NCBI RefSeq assembly: GCF_030148435.1
Contig: NZ_JASBTN010000070.1
Coordinates: 1 to 56,892, forward strand
Source: Aliiroseovarius sp.
Lineage (GTDB): Bacteria > Pseudomonadota > Alphaproteobacteria > Rhodobacterales > Rhodobacteraceae
DNA length: 56,892 nucleotides
Reading direction: 5' to 3'
In this document: positions 18,863 through 28,182 of the stretch, piece by piece
Layout of the letters: each line of letters opens with the position of its first letter
Position numbering within the stretch: the first letter of the stretch is position 1
Program-made: the position numbers and the translations under genes
Notes under the pieces: generated by a model
What the model was told of the DNA's origin: nothing
What the model saw: only the letters and a program-made list of their open reading frames with translations
The model's database searches: none

Positions 18863-19948
18863 ATGGGACTGTTCATCTTACGCCGGGTAGCGGTCATGCT
18901 GCTGACGGCTCTCTGCCTGACGTTCATCGTCTTCACCTTGACCAACCTCGAACCCAACCTCGAAAAACTGGCCAAGACCCAAGGCAACATGCGCATGACC
19001 GACGAACAGGTGGAAACCTGGTTGTCGAACCGCGGCTACCGGGACAACCTGCTGTCGAAATACGGCCAATGGCTAGGAGTAGTGCCCGGTTACGTGATCA
19101 CCGGCACTGACGGTGAGCTTCGCGGCAAGTGCATTCGTCCGGGCATGGAGGCCTCCGGGGCGCCGCGGTTCTGTGGCGTGGTGCAGGGCGACTGGGGCTG
19201 GTCGACGCGCTTTCGCGAGGAGGTCGGCTCGATCATCGCCAAGCGCCTGGGCGCCACCGGATGGCTGATGCTGGCGGTGATGTGCGTCATGGTGCCCGGC
19301 GCGCTGATCATCGGCGTTCTGGCCGGAATGCGCGAGGGGTCACGTCTGGATCGCGGTCTGTCCACCGTGTCGATCCTGACCACGGCGACACCGGAATATG
19401 TGTCGGGCGTCATTTTCATCGCGCTGCTGGCTTCAACCAAATACGGGCTGTCTCCGCTGCTGGCGGAATGGGGAATGATCGAGGGCAAGTCGCTGTTCAA
19501 GGGCACCGCCACTTCGGCGATGAAGGATATCACCTTCGCGAACTTCACCCTGCCGGTGCTGACCATCGCGCTTTACGGCATGGGCTATATCGCGCGCATG
19601 ACCCGCGCCTCGATGACCGAGGTGATGACCGCGCAATACATCCGCACCGCGCGGCTGAAGGGGGTGAGCTTTCAGAACATCGTGATGAAACACGCCCTGC
19701 GCAACGCGCTGATCGCGCCCTTTACCGTGATCATGCTGCAGTTCCCCTGGCTTCTGAACGGCGTGGTGATCGTCGAGACCCTGTTCAACTACAAGGGCTT
19801 CGGCTGGACCCTGGTGGAAGCCGCCGGCAACAACGACATCGAGATGCTGCTGGGCGTGTCGGTCGTGTCGGTCTTTGTCGTCCTGGTAACGCAGCTGATT
19901 TCCGATATCGGCTATGTCTACCTGAACCCGCGCATTCGCATCAGCTGA
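18863..19948 (+). CDS. ABC transporter permease, DppB-like
   Basis: A 361-residue inner-membrane permease of the binding-protein-dependent type. It starts MGLFILRRVAVMLLTALCLT with the usual first span, has a longer than usual periplasmic loop (about residues 35-120, with a pair of cysteines in GKCIRPGMEA and PRFCGVV), and the EAA-loop region AQYIRTARLKGVSFQNIVMKHALRNAL that contacts the ATPase. It follows the binding protein and precedes the second permease by 13 bases. Confidence 0.93.
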   Translation: MGLFILRRVAVMLLTALCLTFIVFTLTNLEPNLEKLAKTQGNMRMTDEQVETWLSNRGYRDNLLSKYGQWLGVVPGYVITGTDGELRGKCIRPGMEASGAPRFCGVVQGDWGWSTRFREEVGSIIAKRLGATGWLMLAVMCVMVPGALIIGVLAGMREGSRLDRGLSTVSILTTATPEYVSGVIFIALLASTKYGLSPLLAEWGMIEGKSLFKGTATSAMKDITFANFTLPVLTIALYGMGYIARMTRASMTEVMTAQYIRTARLKGVSFQNIVMKHALRNALIAPFTVIMLQFPWLLNGVVIVETLFNYKGFGWTLVEAAGNNDIEMLLGVSVVSVFVVLVTQLISDIGYVYLNPRIRIS

Positions 19949-19961
19949 GGGAGGGTTGATC

Positions 19962-21404
19962 ATGGAACCGCTTACCTGGACCGGAAATCTGTCCTTTCTG
20001 AACCTGCCGCTGCAAACCGCCGCGATCCTGTTCTTCATCCTGGCCCTGCTGCAGATCCTTGCGGGTTTCGTACCGCAGCGTGGCTCGACCATCTATCACG
20101 ACAGCACCGTGGCCGGTGGCCCCGGCCTGCACGGCTGGAGCGCGCGGCTGACCCTGTGGAGCTTCTACCTTGTGTTGCTGATCTGCGCAGCCTTCCTGGT
20201 GCTGGGTATGCTGATGGGCACGTCAGGTGGCATCATCGGCGCGGTGTCACGCCAATTCGTGCCTGTGTGGGTCGCGCTGGCGATCACCTTTTTCCTGTCG
20301 CTGCGCTACAGGCGCAGGCTGGGGCTCTATGGCAAGCTCTTCGACTCGACCATCGGCATGGTGGGCTTCGGCCTGGTCATGTTCTGGGTCTTTACCGCGA
20401 TCTTCGCCGGCGTGTTCGACATGATCTACACCCACGCCCCGCTGGAGCAGGCCTCGGGCATGAAAAACAAGCTGCCCGGCACGCCGATGAACGGGGCCGA
20501 GGCGGAAGACTTCCAATGGTATCTGTTCGGCGGCGACAACCTGGCGCGCGACGTGTTCTCGCGCATGGTCGTGGGCTCGGTCACGGTGATCCTGATTGCG
20601 CCGCTGGCGACGATCTTCGCCTTCATGGTCGGCATTACCCTGGGTCTGCCGGCCGGGTACTACGGGGGGCGCCTGGACACGGTGCTGAGCTTCTCGGCCA
20701 ACCTGATCCTGGCCTTTCCGGTGATCCTGCTGTTCTATCTGCTGGTGACGCCGGAAATCCGCGAAAGCGGGCTGCCCAACTACATGGCGGTGGTCCTGTT
20801 CGTCTTTCCGCTGATCTTCCTGGGCGTGTTGATCAACTCGCGCTTCCACACCCAGCCGCAAAAGAACACGCTGTTTCTGGTGCTGGCGCTGGGCATCGGT
20901 GGCTGGCTCTACCTGACGCTGGTGTCGGACCAGAGCTCGGTCATCCGCCTGCTGCCTTCGAGCCTGGATTTCTTCAACATCCCCGGCGGCATCCTGGTGG
21001 TCTTCGTCTCAGTCGTCTTCGTCAACTCGCCCACGGTGTTCCGCATCGTGCGCGGCCTTGCGATGGACATCAAGACGCGCGACTACGTGGCCGCCGCCCA
21101 GACCCGCGGCGAAGGCCCCTGGTACATCATGCTGTGGGAGATCCTGCCCAACGCACGTGGGCCGCTGATCGTCGATTTCTGCCTGCGCATCGGCTACACC
21201 ACGATCCTTCTGGGGACCCTGGGCTTCTTCGGCCTCGGCCTGCCCCCGGAAAGCCCCGACTGGGGCACCACGATCAACGACGGGCGCAAGCTGTTGTCGA
21301 TCTTCCCGCACCCCGCGCTGGCCCCGGCCCTTGCGCTGCTGTCCCTGGTGCTGGGCCTGAACCTGCTGGCCGACGGCCTGCGTGAAGAATCGCTGAAGGA
21401 CTGA
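19962..21404 (+). CDS. ABC transporter permease, DppC-like (long form)
   Basis: A 480-residue second permease. DppC proteins are usually about 300 residues; this one has a longer N-terminal half with extra spans, resembling YejE-type long permeases. The ATPase-contact loop is visible as TRDYVAAAQTRGEGPWYIML, followed by GFFGLGLPPESPDWG, typical of the family. The ATG at 19962 has a GGGAGG site; a TTG six bases earlier is less likely. It ends ten bases before the ATPase gene. Confidence 0.92.
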   Translation: MEPLTWTGNLSFLNLPLQTAAILFFILALLQILAGFVPQRGSTIYHDSTVAGGPGLHGWSARLTLWSFYLVLLICAAFLVLGMLMGTSGGIIGAVSRQFVPVWVALAITFFLSLRYRRRLGLYGKLFDSTIGMVGFGLVMFWVFTAIFAGVFDMIYTHAPLEQASGMKNKLPGTPMNGAEAEDFQWYLFGGDNLARDVFSRMVVGSVTVILIAPLATIFAFMVGITLGLPAGYYGGRLDTVLSFSANLILAFPVILLFYLLVTPEIRESGLPNYMAVVLFVFPLIFLGVLINSRFHTQPQKNTLFLVLALGIGGWLYLTLVSDQSSVIRLLPSSLDFFNIPGGILVVFVSVVFVNSPTVFRIVRGLAMDIKTRDYVAAAQTRGEGPWYIMLWEILPNARGPLIVDFCLRIGYTTILLGTLGFFGLGLPPESPDWGTTINDGRKLLSIFPHPALAPALALLSLVLGLNLLADGLREESLKD

Positions 21405-21414
21405 GGAACGGATC

Positions 21415-23502
21415 ATGACCAAAATCACCGATTATGATGGCCCCGTTCTGGAGATCGACAAGCTCTCAATCAGTTTCTTCACCCGGCTGCGCGAAATTCC
21501 GGCGGTCATGGATTTCTCGGTTGCGGTGCAACCCGGCGAGGCGGTTGGTCTGGTGGGCGAAAGCGGCTGTGGCAAGTCCACCGTGGCGCTGGGCGTCATG
21601 CAGGACCTGGGCGTGAACGGGCGTATCGTCGGCGGCTCGATCAAGTTCAAGGGCCGCGACATGTCCGAGATGACGCAGGAGGAATTGCGCGACATTCGCG
21701 GCAACGAGATCGCGATGATCTATCAGGAACCGATGGCCTCGCTGAACCCGGCGATGAAGATCGGCAAACAGCTGATGGAAGTGCCGATGATCCACGAGGG
21801 TGTGAGCAAGGAAGAAGCCCACGCCCGCGCGCTGGAGGTGGTCACGGATGTGAAACTGCCCGACCCGAAACGCATGCTGGACAGCTATCCGCACCAGCTT
21901 TCGGGCGGTCAGCAGCAAAGGATCGTCATCGCGCTGGCCCTCATGACCAAACCCTCGCTGCTGATCCTCGACGAGCCCACAACGGCGCTCGACGTGACGG
22001 TCGAGGCGGCGGTGGTCGAACTGGTCAAGGACCTGGGCAAGAAATACGGCACCTCGATGTTGTTCATCTCGCACAACCTCGGGCTGGTGCTGGAGACCTG
22101 CGACCGGCTCTGCGTGATGTATTCCGGCGAGGCGGTCGAACGCGGGTCGATCGAGGACGTGTTCGACGACATGCGCCACCCGTATACACAGGCGCTGTTC
22201 AGGTCGATCCCCCTGCCCGGCGCCGACAAGAATGCGCGCCCGCTGGTGGCCATTCCCGGAAACTTCCCCCTGCCCCACGAACGCCCGGACGGTTGCAACT
22301 TCGGCCCGCGCTGCAACTACTACATGGAGGGGCGCTGCGACCAGGGCTACATCCCGATGGACGAAGTCGAAGGCAACGAGCGTCACGTCAGCCGCTGCCT
22401 GCGGATGACCGAGATTGACTGGGACGCCCCGCCCGAGGTAGCGGCCAAGGCCGAGAAACCGGCGGTCGGCGAAGTCGTTCTGAAGATGGACCACCTCAAG
22501 AAATACTACGAGGTGGCGGCGAATGCGCTTTTCGGGGGCGGTGAGAAACGGGTGGTGAAAGCCAATGAGACACTCAGTTTCGAAGCGCGAGAGTCGGAAA
22601 CCCTGGCCATTGTCGGTGAGTCGGGCTGCGGCAAGTCCACCTTTGCCAAGGTGCTGATGGGGCTGGAGACTGCGACCGACGGCAAGATCATGATGGGCGA
22701 CGAGGAAATCCAGGACGTGGCGATTCAGGATCGCTCGACCGAGACGATTTCCTCGGTGCAGATGGTGTTCCAGAACCCGTTCGACACGCTGAACCCGTCC
22801 ATGACGGTCGGGCGCCAGATCATCCGCGCGCTGGAGGTCTTCGGTGTGGGTGAAAGCGATGCCGACCGGCGCCAGCGCATGTTGAAACTGCTGGACCTCG
22901 TGAAACTGCCGCGTGCCTTTGCCGACCGCATGCCGCGTCAGTTGTCGGGCGGTCAGAAACAGCGTGTGGGCATTGCCCGCGCCTTTGCCGGCGACGCTCG
23001 TATCGTGGTGGCGGATGAACCGGTCTCGGCGCTGGACGTGTCGGTTCAGGCGGCGGTGACGGACCTGTTGATGGAAATCCAGCGCGAGAACAAGACTACG
23101 CTTCTGTTCATCTCGCACGACCTCAGTATCGTGCGCTACCTGTCCGATCGTGTGATGGTGATGTACCTGGGTCATGTGGTCGAGCTGGGCACGACCGACC
23201 AGGTCTTTGCCCCGCCCTATCACCCCTATACCGAAGCGCTGCTGTCCGCCGTTCCGATCGCCGACACCTCGGTCGAGAAGGAGCACATCGTGCTTGAGGG
23301 GGACATCCCCTCGGCAATGAACCCGCCCCCCGGCTGCCCGTTCCAGACGCGCTGCCGCTGGAAGGACAAGGTTGCGGGCGGCCTGTGTGAGCAGAAGGTG
23401 CCGCCGGTGCGCACGTTGGAAGACAAGCATCAGATCAAGTGCCACCTGTCTGAAGAGGTGCTGGCCTCGATGACCCCGGTGATCAAGATCGCCGCTGAAT
23501 AG
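21415..23502 (+). CDS. Fused dual ABC ATPase (DppD-DppF type)
   Basis: One 695-residue protein carries both nucleotide-binding domains of the importer. The first has Walker A GESGCGKST (residues 48-56), signature LSGGQQQR and Walker B LLILDEPTTALD, and ends in the oligopeptide-ATPase C-terminal Cys motif (GCNFGPRCNYYMEGRC). The second has Walker A near residue 400, LSGGQKQR and VVADEPVSALD, and again the Cys-rich tail (GCPFQTRCRWKDKVAGGLC). In most dpp/opp systems these are two genes. A hairpin terminator follows at 23520. Confidence 0.95.
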   Translation: MTKITDYDGPVLEIDKLSISFFTRLREIPAVMDFSVAVQPGEAVGLVGESGCGKSTVALGVMQDLGVNGRIVGGSIKFKGRDMSEMTQEELRDIRGNEIAMIYQEPMASLNPAMKIGKQLMEVPMIHEGVSKEEAHARALEVVTDVKLPDPKRMLDSYPHQLSGGQQQRIVIALALMTKPSLLILDEPTTALDVTVEAAVVELVKDLGKKYGTSMLFISHNLGLVLETCDRLCVMYSGEAVERGSIEDVFDDMRHPYTQALFRSIPLPGADKNARPLVAIPGNFPLPHERPDGCNFGPRCNYYMEGRCDQGYIPMDEVEGNERHVSRCLRMTEIDWDAPPEVAAKAEKPAVGEVVLKMDHLKKYYEVAANALFGGGEKRVVKANETLSFEARESETLAIVGESGCGKSTFAKVLMGLETATDGKIMMGDEEIQDVAIQDRSTETISSVQMVFQNPFDTLNPSMTVGRQIIRALEVFGVGESDADRRQRMLKLLDLVKLPRAFADRMPRQLSGGQKQRVGIARAFAGDARIVVADEPVSALDVSVQAAVTDLLMEIQRENKTTLLFISHDLSIVRYLSDRVMVMYLGHVVELGTTDQVFAPPYHPYTEALLSAVPIADTSVEKEHIVLEGDIPSAMNPPPGCPFQTRCRWKDKVAGGLCEQKVPPVRTLEDKHQIKCHLSEEVLASMTPVIKIAAE

Positions 23503-23519
23503 GGCCTCAGAAAACCGGA

Positions 23520-23554
23520 AAGGCGCCGGACCTCGAAACGGGCACCGGCGCCTT
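23520..23554 (+). terminator. Hairpin terminator after the ABC operon
   Basis: AAGGCGCCGG pairs perfectly with CCGGCGCCTT across a 15-base loop, 17 bp after the ATPase stop codon. The U-tract is poor (TTGCCTAA), so termination may be partial; it also lies at the 3' end of the convergent small gene that ends at 23571. Confidence 0.6.
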
Positions 23555-23570
23555 GCCTAATCTGTATGTT

Positions 23571-23801
23571 TCAGCGCCCCAGAAGGCGCGCCAACTGCTG
23601 CCTGATCGTATCCCAGCTGTTTGCGCCGGTCGGTTCGATCTCGGTGAACTTCTTCTGCATGGCATCGTCTAGCTTGGGTTCCGTGCCCGTCGCCCCCTGA
23701 CCATTCTTCCACGAGCCCGATCCACCGCCCTGGCTGGCCCCTTTGGGCTGCATGCTGGCGTTGATGCGGTTCAACCTGGCTTCGTACTTGTCCTGGCTCA
23801 T
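23571..23801 (-). CDS. Small hydrophilic protein of unknown function (76 aa)
   Basis: The frame encodes MSQDKYEARLNRINASMQPK, then a Gly/Ser-rich middle and the C-terminal segment LDDAMQKKFTEIEPTGANSW and TIRQQLARLLGR. It has an AAGGACG site about nine bases before the ATG, codon use like its neighbours, and no signal peptide or membrane span. I do not recognise the family. It is convergent with the ABC operon and divergent from the VOC gene. Confidence 0.6.
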   Translation of the reverse strand: MSQDKYEARLNRINASMQPKGASQGGGSGSWKNGQGATGTEPKLDDAMQKKFTEIEPTGANSWDTIRQQLARLLGR

Positions 23802-23969
23802 GGTTTCGGCGTCCTTGTCTCATCCCCACTTTCGTTCTGCATCAGCAAAAAGGCGGAAATCTGACCGCCTTTGGGTATCAGCGTGAAATCGCCGAAATTC
23901 GTCCCGGCTTTTCGTTGCATTCACAACGATCACATGTTAATCAATTCCCGACTCGAGGAGGAGACCCAC

Positions 23970-24512
23970 ATGAAAATCGAACAGATCCACCACGTCGCTT
24001 ATCGCTGCAAGGACGCGAAAGAGACGGTCGAATGGTACCAGAAGATGCTGAACATGGACTTTGTTCTGGCCATCGCCGAAAACCATGTACCCTCGACCCA
24101 CGAACCGGATCCCTACATGCACATCTTCATGGATGCTGGGAACGGCAATGTTCTGGCCTTCTTCGAACTGCCGACCAAGCCGGAAATGGGCCGTGACCCG
24201 AACACGCCGAAATGGGTGCAGCACATCGCGTTCAAAGTAAAGGACCGGGCGGAACTTATTGAATTCAAGGAACATCTTGAAGAAAACGGCGTCGAAGTTC
24301 TGGGTGTGACCGACCACTCGATTTTCCATTCGATCTATTTCTTTGACCCCAACGGGCACCGTGTCGAACTGGCCTGCCCGGACCCGGAGGAAGAAGAAAT
24401 GCTCAAGCGCATGGATGCGGTAAAGTGGGACATGCTGAACGAATGGTCCGAGACCAAGCGCGCGCCGAAACACGCTGATTGGCTGCACAAGAAGGAACTG
24501 TCCGGCCTGTAA
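23970..24512 (+). CDS. VOC-family (glyoxalase/bleomycin-resistance fold) protein
   Basis: A 180-residue vicinal-oxygen-chelate protein with two beta-alpha-beta-beta-beta modules: IEQIHHVAYRCKDAKETVEWYQ and the second half from WVQHIAFKVKDRAELIEFKEHL to FDPNGHRVELACP. Probable metal ligands are His in HHVAY, His in QHIAF and Glu in RVELAC. The ATG at 23970 has a GAGGAGGAG ribosome-binding site. The reaction cannot be told from sequence: lactoylglutathione-lyase-like, dioxygenase-like and resistance proteins share this fold. It stands alone. Confidence 0.85.
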   Translation: MKIEQIHHVAYRCKDAKETVEWYQKMLNMDFVLAIAENHVPSTHEPDPYMHIFMDAGNGNVLAFFELPTKPEMGRDPNTPKWVQHIAFKVKDRAELIEFKEHLEENGVEVLGVTDHSIFHSIYFFDPNGHRVELACPDPEEEEMLKRMDAVKWDMLNEWSETKRAPKHADWLHKKELSGL

Positions 24513-24548
24513 GCCGCCCGGGCCGGTCCCGGCCACTTTGCACGACAT

Positions 24549-24589
24549 CTGAAACCAGAATTCCGGATTTCTGGAATTCTGGATTTCAG
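24549..24589. terminator. Strong palindrome between convergent genes
   Basis: CTGAAACCAGAATTCC pairs with GGAATTCTGG-A-TTTCAG: a 16 bp stem with a single bulged base and an eight-base loop. It lies between the VOC gene (plus) and the lytic transglycosylase (minus), 37 bp after the first stop. No long U-tract follows on either strand, so it may be a bidirectional, weak terminator or an mRNA-end structure. The arms contain EcoRI-like GAATTC. Confidence 0.5.
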
Positions 24590-24714
24590 TTGTTAAGGTA
24601 AGCGCCTGAATTCGCTAGTTTACCTGTTTGGATTTGTCAGGAAATCAACACGGGGTTAACGCCCCGGCCACAGCAGGAAAACACCAGTGCCAACAGTCAC
24701 TTGGCGCCTTGTTT

Positions 24715-25302
24715 TCAACTTCCCAGAATGGCTTTTACATAGCCCTGCGTTTCACGATACGGCGGGATGCCATCGTATTTCACCACCGCCTCGGGCCCCG
24801 CGTTATAGGCCGCCAGCGCCAGGCGCCAGGAGCCGAACCGGTCATATTGCCGCTTGAGGTAGCGTGCCCCTCCGTCCAGGTTCTGGCGCGGGTCCAGCGG
24901 ATCGACGCCCAGGCGGCGTGCCGTTTCCGGCATCAGCTGCGCCAGCCCCAGCGCACCGGCCCTGCTTTGCGCCGTGGCTTTCCAGCCGCTCTCCTGCTGC
25001 ACAAGACGCAGGAAAAGATCCTCGGGGACATTGTGCCTGTGCGCCGCATCGCGGGCCATCTGCAGGTATTGACCGCGATAGCTGCCGCCGTAGGCCGGAA
25101 TACCCTCCTGCCCCGGCATCGAAATCGCGCGCGGGGTCAGGCGCACGGAATTGGCATATTGCGAGGCCGCCCGGCGATCCAGCACCCGGGTCTGGGCCTC
25201 GAAGGTCGACCGCCCGTTGGAGGCCGCGAAGAGTTCACCTGCCTGGGCAGGCAGCGCCGCCATCACGGCGGTGCCGAGAACCATGGTCAGAATTGTTTTC
25301 AT
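24715..25302 (-). CDS. Lytic transglycosylase, Slt-domain, secreted
   Basis: The 195-residue protein would cleave the glycan strands of peptidoglycan in the periplasm. It has a signal peptide ([21 protein letters not shown]), then the soluble transglycosylase domain with the catalytic Glu in [27 protein letters not shown], and [12 protein letters not shown]. The ATG at 25302 has GAGGGG seven bases upstream; the frame continues further upstream but without a signal peptide at the start. It is divergent from ssb across 151 bp. Confidence 0.93.
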   Translation of the reverse strand: MKTILTMVLGTAVMAALPAQAGELFAASNGRSTFEAQTRVLDRRAASQYANSVRLTPRAISMPGQEGIPAYGGSYRGQYLQMARDAAHRHNVPEDLFLRLVQQESGWKATAQSRAGALGLAQLMPETARRLGVDPLDPRQNLDGGARYLKRQYDRFGSWRLALAAYNAGPEAVVKYDGIPPYRETQGYVKAILGS

Positions 25303-25453
25303 CACAAACCCCTCGATCTTGCGGCGCAATATAGGGGCAAACCGGCAGTCCGAAAAGAGGGGCGGCGGTTTGTCGCTTGCCACATGCCTATTCCATTCCC
25401 GGGCCGTTCCTGTTGTAACGTTATGCAACGTTTTTCAGATTCGGAGGGTCCCC

Positions 25454-25975
25454 ATGGCGGGTTCGGTCAACAAGGTCATACTCATCGGCAACCTGGGCCG
25501 CGATCCCGAGGTGCGGTCGTTCCAGAACGGCGGCAAGGTCTGCAACCTGCGCATCGCCACCTCGGAAACCTGGAAGGACCGCAACACCGGCGAGCGCCGC
25601 GAGAAGACCGAATGGCATTCGGTGGCGATTTTCCAGGAAGGTCTGGTGCGCGTGGCCGAGCAATACCTGCGCAAGGGCTCGAAAGTCTATATCGAAGGCC
25701 AGCTGCAGACCCGCAAATGGCAAGACCAGAACGGCCAGGACCGATATTCGACCGAGGTCGTGTTGCAGGGATTCGGCGGCACGCTGGTCATGCTGGACGG
25801 CCGCTCCGGCGGCGGTGATGGCGGCGGCTACGGCGGAGGCGGCGACCAGGGCGGCTATGGTGGCAGCTCGGGCGGTGGCTTCGGCGGCGGCCAGGGTGGC
25901 GGCTTCGGTGGCGGCGGCGGAGGGTCCGCGCCCGCAGGTGGCGGCGGCGGGTTCGACGACGAGATCCCGTTCTAA
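25454..25975 (+). CDS. ssb: Single-stranded DNA-binding protein Ssb
   Basis: Ssb coats single-stranded DNA in replication and repair. The 173-residue protein has the OB fold ([40 protein letters not shown]), a Gly-rich linker of about 50 residues and the conserved acidic tip DDEIPF that recruits partner proteins. GGAGGG precedes the ATG. A 27 bp gap to the next gene suggests cotranscription. Confidence 0.97.
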   Translation: MAGSVNKVILIGNLGRDPEVRSFQNGGKVCNLRIATSETWKDRNTGERREKTEWHSVAIFQEGLVRVAEQYLRKGSKVYIEGQLQTRKWQDQNGQDRYSTEVVLQGFGGTLVMLDGRSGGGDGGGYGGGGDQGGYGGSSGGGFGGGQGGGFGGGGGGSAPAGGGGGFDDEIPF

Positions 25976-26002
25976 GAAACACGAACAGACAGGAGGCGCG
26001 CG

Positions 26003-27073
26003 ATGTCATGGTCCTTTCCGATCGGGCGCCTCTTTGGCTCGCAGCTGCGCGTCCATGTGACCTTCTTTCTGCTGCTGGCCTTCATCGCCGCTTCGGCCTG
26101 GGCCGAGAGCGGGCCCCGGGCGGCGCTCTGGACCACGATCTTCATCCTTCTGCTGTTCGCCTGCGTGGTCGCCCATGAGTTCGGCCACGCGCTGATGGCG
26201 CGACGGTTCGGCATCCGCACACCGGATGTCACGCTTCTGCCGATTGGCGGGCTGGCGCGGCTGGAGAAAATGCCCGAGAAGCCGGGCCAGGAGATTCTGG
26301 TGGCCCTGGCTGGCCCTGCGGTGAATGTGGTGATCTGGGCGGTGCTGACGCTGCTTTTCGGCGCGCCGACCGAGACCGATCAACTGACCGGCCTCTCCGT
26401 CGCCCCATCGACCCTGCCCTCGCAACTGGCAACTCTGAACCTGGTGCTGGCCATCTTCAACATGATCCCGGCTTTCCCGATGGATGGAGGTCGGGTGCTG
26501 CGCGCCGTCGTGGCGCTGTTCACCGATCGGGTCACTGCCACCCGCATTGCCGCGGGCGCTGGTCAGGTCGTGGCCTTTCTGATGGCGCTGACCGGGCTTA
26601 TGTCCGGTAACTTGATTCTGGTGCTGATAGCGGGTTTCATCTTCATCGCCGCGGGGGGGGAAAGCGCCGATGTCGCCATGCGCGACGTGGCGCGCAAGCT
26701 GCTGGCACGCGATGCGATGATTACCGAATACGAGGCGCTGCGCCCCGAGGATGCCATCGGCCTTGCCGCCACCACGCTGATCCGCACCACCCAGCACGAG
26801 TTTCCCGTACTGGATGCCGACGGCCACCTGGCCGGGTTCCTGACCCGCGAAGCGCTGTTTCACGCCATGGCCGCGGACCAGGTCAAGACCCGCGTGGGCG
26901 ACGTGATGCAAACCGTGCCGGCGGTGGCCCTGACCGACGGGCTTGAAACCGTGCTGGAGCGGCTGGGCACGAACCCGGCGGTGGCCGTTCTGGACCGCGA
27001 AGGCCACCTTCTGGGCTATATCACCCGCGAGAACGTGGGAGAACTGATGGTGATCGCCAACGCGCGCCGTTAG
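26003..27073 (+). CDS. Site-2 protease family protein with CBS domains
   Basis: A 356-residue SpoIVFB-like intramembrane metalloprotease. Membrane spans begin near residue 18; the zinc motif HEFGH lies in VVAHEFGHALMARRFG and the second metal site in NMIPAFPMDGGRVLR. The C-terminal third (from about residue 235) has two CBS-type repeats (AGFLTREALFHAMA, LGYITRENVGELM), which usually sense adenine nucleotides. Its stop codon overlaps the aroB stop on the opposite strand. The substrate is unknown; linkage to ssb looks positional. Confidence 0.9.
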   Translation: MSWSFPIGRLFGSQLRVHVTFFLLLAFIAASAWAESGPRAALWTTIFILLLFACVVAHEFGHALMARRFGIRTPDVTLLPIGGLARLEKMPEKPGQEILVALAGPAVNVVIWAVLTLLFGAPTETDQLTGLSVAPSTLPSQLATLNLVLAIFNMIPAFPMDGGRVLRAVVALFTDRVTATRIAAGAGQVVAFLMALTGLMSGNLILVLIAGFIFIAAGGESADVAMRDVARKLLARDAMITEYEALRPEDAIGLAATTLIRTTQHEFPVLDADGHLAGFLTREALFHAMAADQVKTRVGDVMQTVPAVALTDGLETVLERLGTNPAVAVLDREGHLLGYITRENVGELMVIANARR

Positions 27074-28179
27074 CGTTCCGCCAAAGCCTCCTGCAGGATG
27101 CCACGCACCACCGACATATCCACGTCGCTTGCCACGAAGGCCTCCCCGATGGCGCGCGCCAGGATGAAGCGCAGCTTGCCGTCCAGAACCTTCTTGTCCT
27201 GGCCCATCAGCTCGATCAACCCGTCCGCATCGGGCAGGTCGCCCGGAATGTCGGCCATGTCCTTCATCATGCCCATGGCAGCCAGGTGTTCGCGGAAACG
27301 CGAGGGGCTTTCCTGGCTCATCAGACCCAGCCGCGCCGAGGTCTCGAACGCCAGGGCGCAGCCGATGGCAACGCCTTCCCCGTGCAGCAGACGGTCGGAG
27401 TAGCCGGTGGCGGCCTCCAGCGCGTGGCCGAACGTGTGACCCAGGTTCAGAAGCGCGCGGTCGCCCTGTTCGGTCTCGTCGCGCACGACGATATCCGCTT
27501 TCATCTGCACCGAATGGCGCACGGCTTCGGTCCGCAGGGCCACGTCACCGGCGGCCAGGGCGGGGCCGTTCCGTTCGAGCCACTCGAAAAACGTCGCATC
27601 GCCCAGCCCGCCGTATTTCACCACCTCGCCGTAACCGGCCAGAAAATCGCGCGGGGTCAGGGTTCCCAGCACGCCAATATCGGCCAGAACCAGCGAAGGC
27701 TGATGGAACGCGCCGACCAGGTTCTTGCCGGCAGGAGAGTTGATCCCCGTCTTGCCCCCCACGGAACTGTCCACCTGGGCCAGCAATGAGGTCGGGATCT
27801 GCACGAACCGCACCCCTCGGCGCAGCACGGCGGCGGCAAAGCCGACCAGATCACCGATCACGCCGCCACCAAAGGCCACGACCACATCCTTGCGTTCGAC
27901 CTTCTGTTCCAGCAGCCATTCGACCGCGCGGGTGAACTGAGGCCAGCTTTTGGTCGCCTCGCCGGCCGGCAGCGACAGCGAGACCATCTCGACCCCCTCG
28001 GCGGCCAGCCCGGCACGCAGCGTATCAAGGTGCAGCCCCGCCACGGTCTCGTCGGTGATCACCGCCACGCGGGGACGGTTCAGAAGCGGCGCGATCTCCG
28101 CCCCGGCACGGTCGATCAGCCCGGTGCCAATGCGCACATCATATGCGCGCCCCTCCAGGGGAACATGAACGGTTTCCAT
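27070..28179 (-). CDS. aroB: 3-dehydroquinate synthase AroB
   Basis: AroB closes the ring of DAHP to 3-dehydroquinate, step 2 of the shikimate pathway, with NAD and a metal. The 369-residue protein shows VVAFGGGVIGDLVGFAAAV, IQIPTSLLAQVDSSVGGKTG-type sequence (VQIPTSLLAQVDSSVGGK) and NLGHTFGHALEA. It follows aroK by three bases. The class II DAHP synthase gene for step 1 is also in this window at 37977, but separate. Confidence 0.97.
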   Translation of the reverse strand: METVHVPLEGRAYDVRIGTGLIDRAGAEIAPLLNRPRVAVITDETVAGLHLDTLRAGLAAEGVEMVSLSLPAGEATKSWPQFTRAVEWLLEQKVERKDVVVAFGGGVIGDLVGFAAAVLRRGVRFVQIPTSLLAQVDSSVGGKTGINSPAGKNLVGAFHQPSLVLADIGVLGTLTPRDFLAGYGEVVKYGGLGDATFFEWLERNGPALAAGDVALRTEAVRHSVQMKADIVVRDETEQGDRALLNLGHTFGHALEAATGYSDRLLHGEGVAIGCALAFETSARLGLMSQESPSRFREHLAAMGMMKDMADIPGDLPDADGLIELMGQDKKVLDGKLRFILARAIGEAFVASDVDMSVVRGILQEALAER

Positions 28180-28182
28180 GAC

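Noticed and set aside
21466-23445. 659-codon minus-strand frame opposite the fused ATPase
   Set aside because: Antisense shadow of the two ATPase domains.
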